Shown here in pieces: positions 33,967-34,250 of a stretch of DNA of 34,250 bases. A model generated the notes under the pieces. That model ran no database searches and had not been told where the DNA came from. It saw only the letters and a program-made list of their open reading frames with translations. The stretch spans positions 2,487 to 36,736 of the forward strand of contig DHGW01000031.1 of the NCBI GenBank assembly GCA_002402965.1, given 5' to 3'. This stretch comes from Bacteroidales bacterium UBA4788 (GTDB taxonomy: Bacteria; Bacteroidota; Bacteroidia; Bacteroidales; VadinHA17). The position numbers were made by a program, and so were the translations under genes. Positions within the stretch are counted from its first letter, which is position 1; each line of letters opens with the position of its first letter.

Positions 33967-33985
33967 AAAATAATGATTATTTTTG
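33957..33985 (+). promoter_or_regulatory. Promoter of the ilvD leader
   Basis: TATTTTTG (33978-33985) is an exact TAnnTTTG. TTG (33957-33959) lies 18 bases upstream, one short of the usual spacing. The predicted start near 33992 leaves only about a dozen bases before the leader peptide ATG. Confidence 0.65.
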
Positions 33986-34003
33986 CCAACCATAATTGAG
34001 ACA

Positions 34004-34063
34004 ATGAACCATACTTTGCTATTTATTATTGCCCTTATTCTTTTCATCGCCATAAGCGTCTGA
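34004..34063 (+). CDS. Branched-chain amino acid leader peptide (ilvL-like), 19 residues
   Basis: The peptide is MNHTLLFIIALILFIAISV. Ten of 19 residues are Ile (5), Leu (4) or Val (1), and all three branched-chain amino acids are represented. It sits about 12 bases after the predicted transcript start, ends at TGA 34061-34063, and is followed by an intrinsic terminator placed just before ilvD. This is the arrangement of regulatory leader peptides whose translation senses charged tRNA levels. A hydrophobic type I toxin is the main alternative, but the position directly before ilvD argues for the leader role. The ribosome site (GAGACA) is weak, as usual in Bacteroidota. Confidence 0.8.
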   Translation: MNHTLLFIIALILFIAISV

Positions 34064-34134
34064 ACGGGGAGTAATATATAGTCAGGTAAAATATACAGAT
34101 AAGCTTCCCGGAAATCCGGGGAGCTTTTTTTTTT
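34064..34134 (+). promoter_or_regulatory. Transcription attenuator of ilvD: antiterminator segment and terminator
   Basis: Terminator: AAGCTTCCCGG (34101-34111) / CCGGGGAGCTT (34116-34126), loop AAAT, one G:U pair, then a run of T to 34134. Competing pair: CGGGGAG (34065-34071), which starts two bases after the leader stop codon, can pair with CTTCCCG (34104-34110) using one G:U. A ribosome on the leader stop codon would cover 34065-34071 and let the terminator form. A ribosome stalled earlier at Ile, Leu or Val codons would leave it free and favour read-through. The pairings are read directly; the mechanism is inferred. Confidence 0.78.
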
Positions 34135-34149
34135 GAAATAACCGCCAGT

Positions 34150-34250
34150 GATGAAAAGAGAACTCAGAAGTATGCGGACGATGACCGGCAGGACTATGGC
34201 GGGGGCGAGAAGCCTCTGGAGGGCCAACGGCATGAAGGAGGAACAGTTCG
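34150..34250 (+). CDS. ilvD: Dihydroxy-acid dehydratase, N-terminus (cut by window edge)
   Basis: ATG at 34150; the first 33 codons are in the window. The frame reads MKRELRSMRTMTGRTMAGAR followed by SLWRANGMKEEQF. This matches the conserved start of IlvD (S...G....AGARALWRA.GM...DF). IlvD is an Fe-S enzyme that dehydrates dihydroxy-acids in isoleucine and valine synthesis. It starts 15 bases after the attenuator's T-run. Other ilv/leu genes would be expected further to the right. Confidence 0.9.

Noticed and set aside
34004..34063. Hydrophobic 19-residue peptide as a type I toxin
   Set aside because: No antisense promoter or RNA was recognised, and the peptide sits directly before an attenuator-type terminator and ilvD with a strong Ile/Leu/Val bias.
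1..34250. CRISPR array, tRNA or rRNA gene, insertion sequence, prophage or defence system
   Set aside because: I looked on both strands and saw no regularly spaced repeats, tRNA-like T-loop sequences, rRNA blocks, transposase or phage-type proteins.

Overview
The window is a chromosomal segment from a member of the Bacteroidota, most likely Bacteroidales-like; genus and species cannot be read from it. The evidence is a TonB-dependent receptor with an N-terminal carboxypeptidase-regulatory-like domain, many lipoproteins, and BACON, DUF4382, DUF5689, DUF5602 and DUF6249 family proteins. Several promoters also fit the Bacteroidota pattern TTTG-N19-21-TAnnTTTG. No tRNA, rRNA, CRISPR array, transposase or phage gene was seen.

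Layout. (1) 1-4245, minus strand: a TonB-dependent receptor followed 11 bases later by a secreted purple-acid-phosphatase-like phosphoesterase that runs off the left edge. (2) About 4250-6000: a scar of broken genes. It holds a DUF5689/endonuclease I mosaic, a headless lipoprotein, and an ECF sigma factor that is frameshifted and cut off inside region 2. An apparently intact DUF6249 membrane protein overlaps the sigma start, and a 19-20 bp arm inverted repeat lies in front of it. By eye the DNA up to about 6000 is more AT-rich than the rest. (3) 6110-11742: a YitT-family membrane protein, a broken DUF5602 lipoprotein, a small secreted protein, a DUF2264 protein and an AEC-family transporter. 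(4) 11931-14003: an OmpR-type response regulator and sensor kinase, with no gap between them. (5) 14063-16718: a well-formed promoter drives an outer-membrane barrel protein and an overlapping BACON/propeller lipoprotein. (6) 16756-21086: a methyltransferase-like orphan, acylphosphatase, a bifunctional penicillin-binding protein and a DUF4382 lipoprotein. (7) 21144-24743: an envelope quality-control operon (M48 metalloprotease lipoprotein, HflK, HflC) bounded by terminators. (8) 24881-26745: a 44-codon small ORF with its own terminator, then mscL divergent from a dodecin-kbp pair. (9) 26872-31355: a class-C beta-lactamase-fold hydrolase converging on the operon gltX-tatD-tcdA. (10) 31463-33966: divergent tdh and kbl, which convert threonine to glycine and acetyl-CoA. 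(11) 33957-34250: a leader region and the first 33 codons of ilvD.

The most interesting element is the ilvD leader. It has a promoter, a 19-codon peptide in which 10 codons are Ile, Leu or Val, and a strong intrinsic terminator ending about 15 bases before the ilvD ATG. A segment just after the leader stop codon repeats the core of the terminator's 3' arm and can pair with the 5' arm instead. These are the parts of a ribosome-stalling transcription attenuator responding to branched-chain amino acids.

All calls come from reading the sequence and from memory of protein families. No database search, structure prediction or composition calculation was run.
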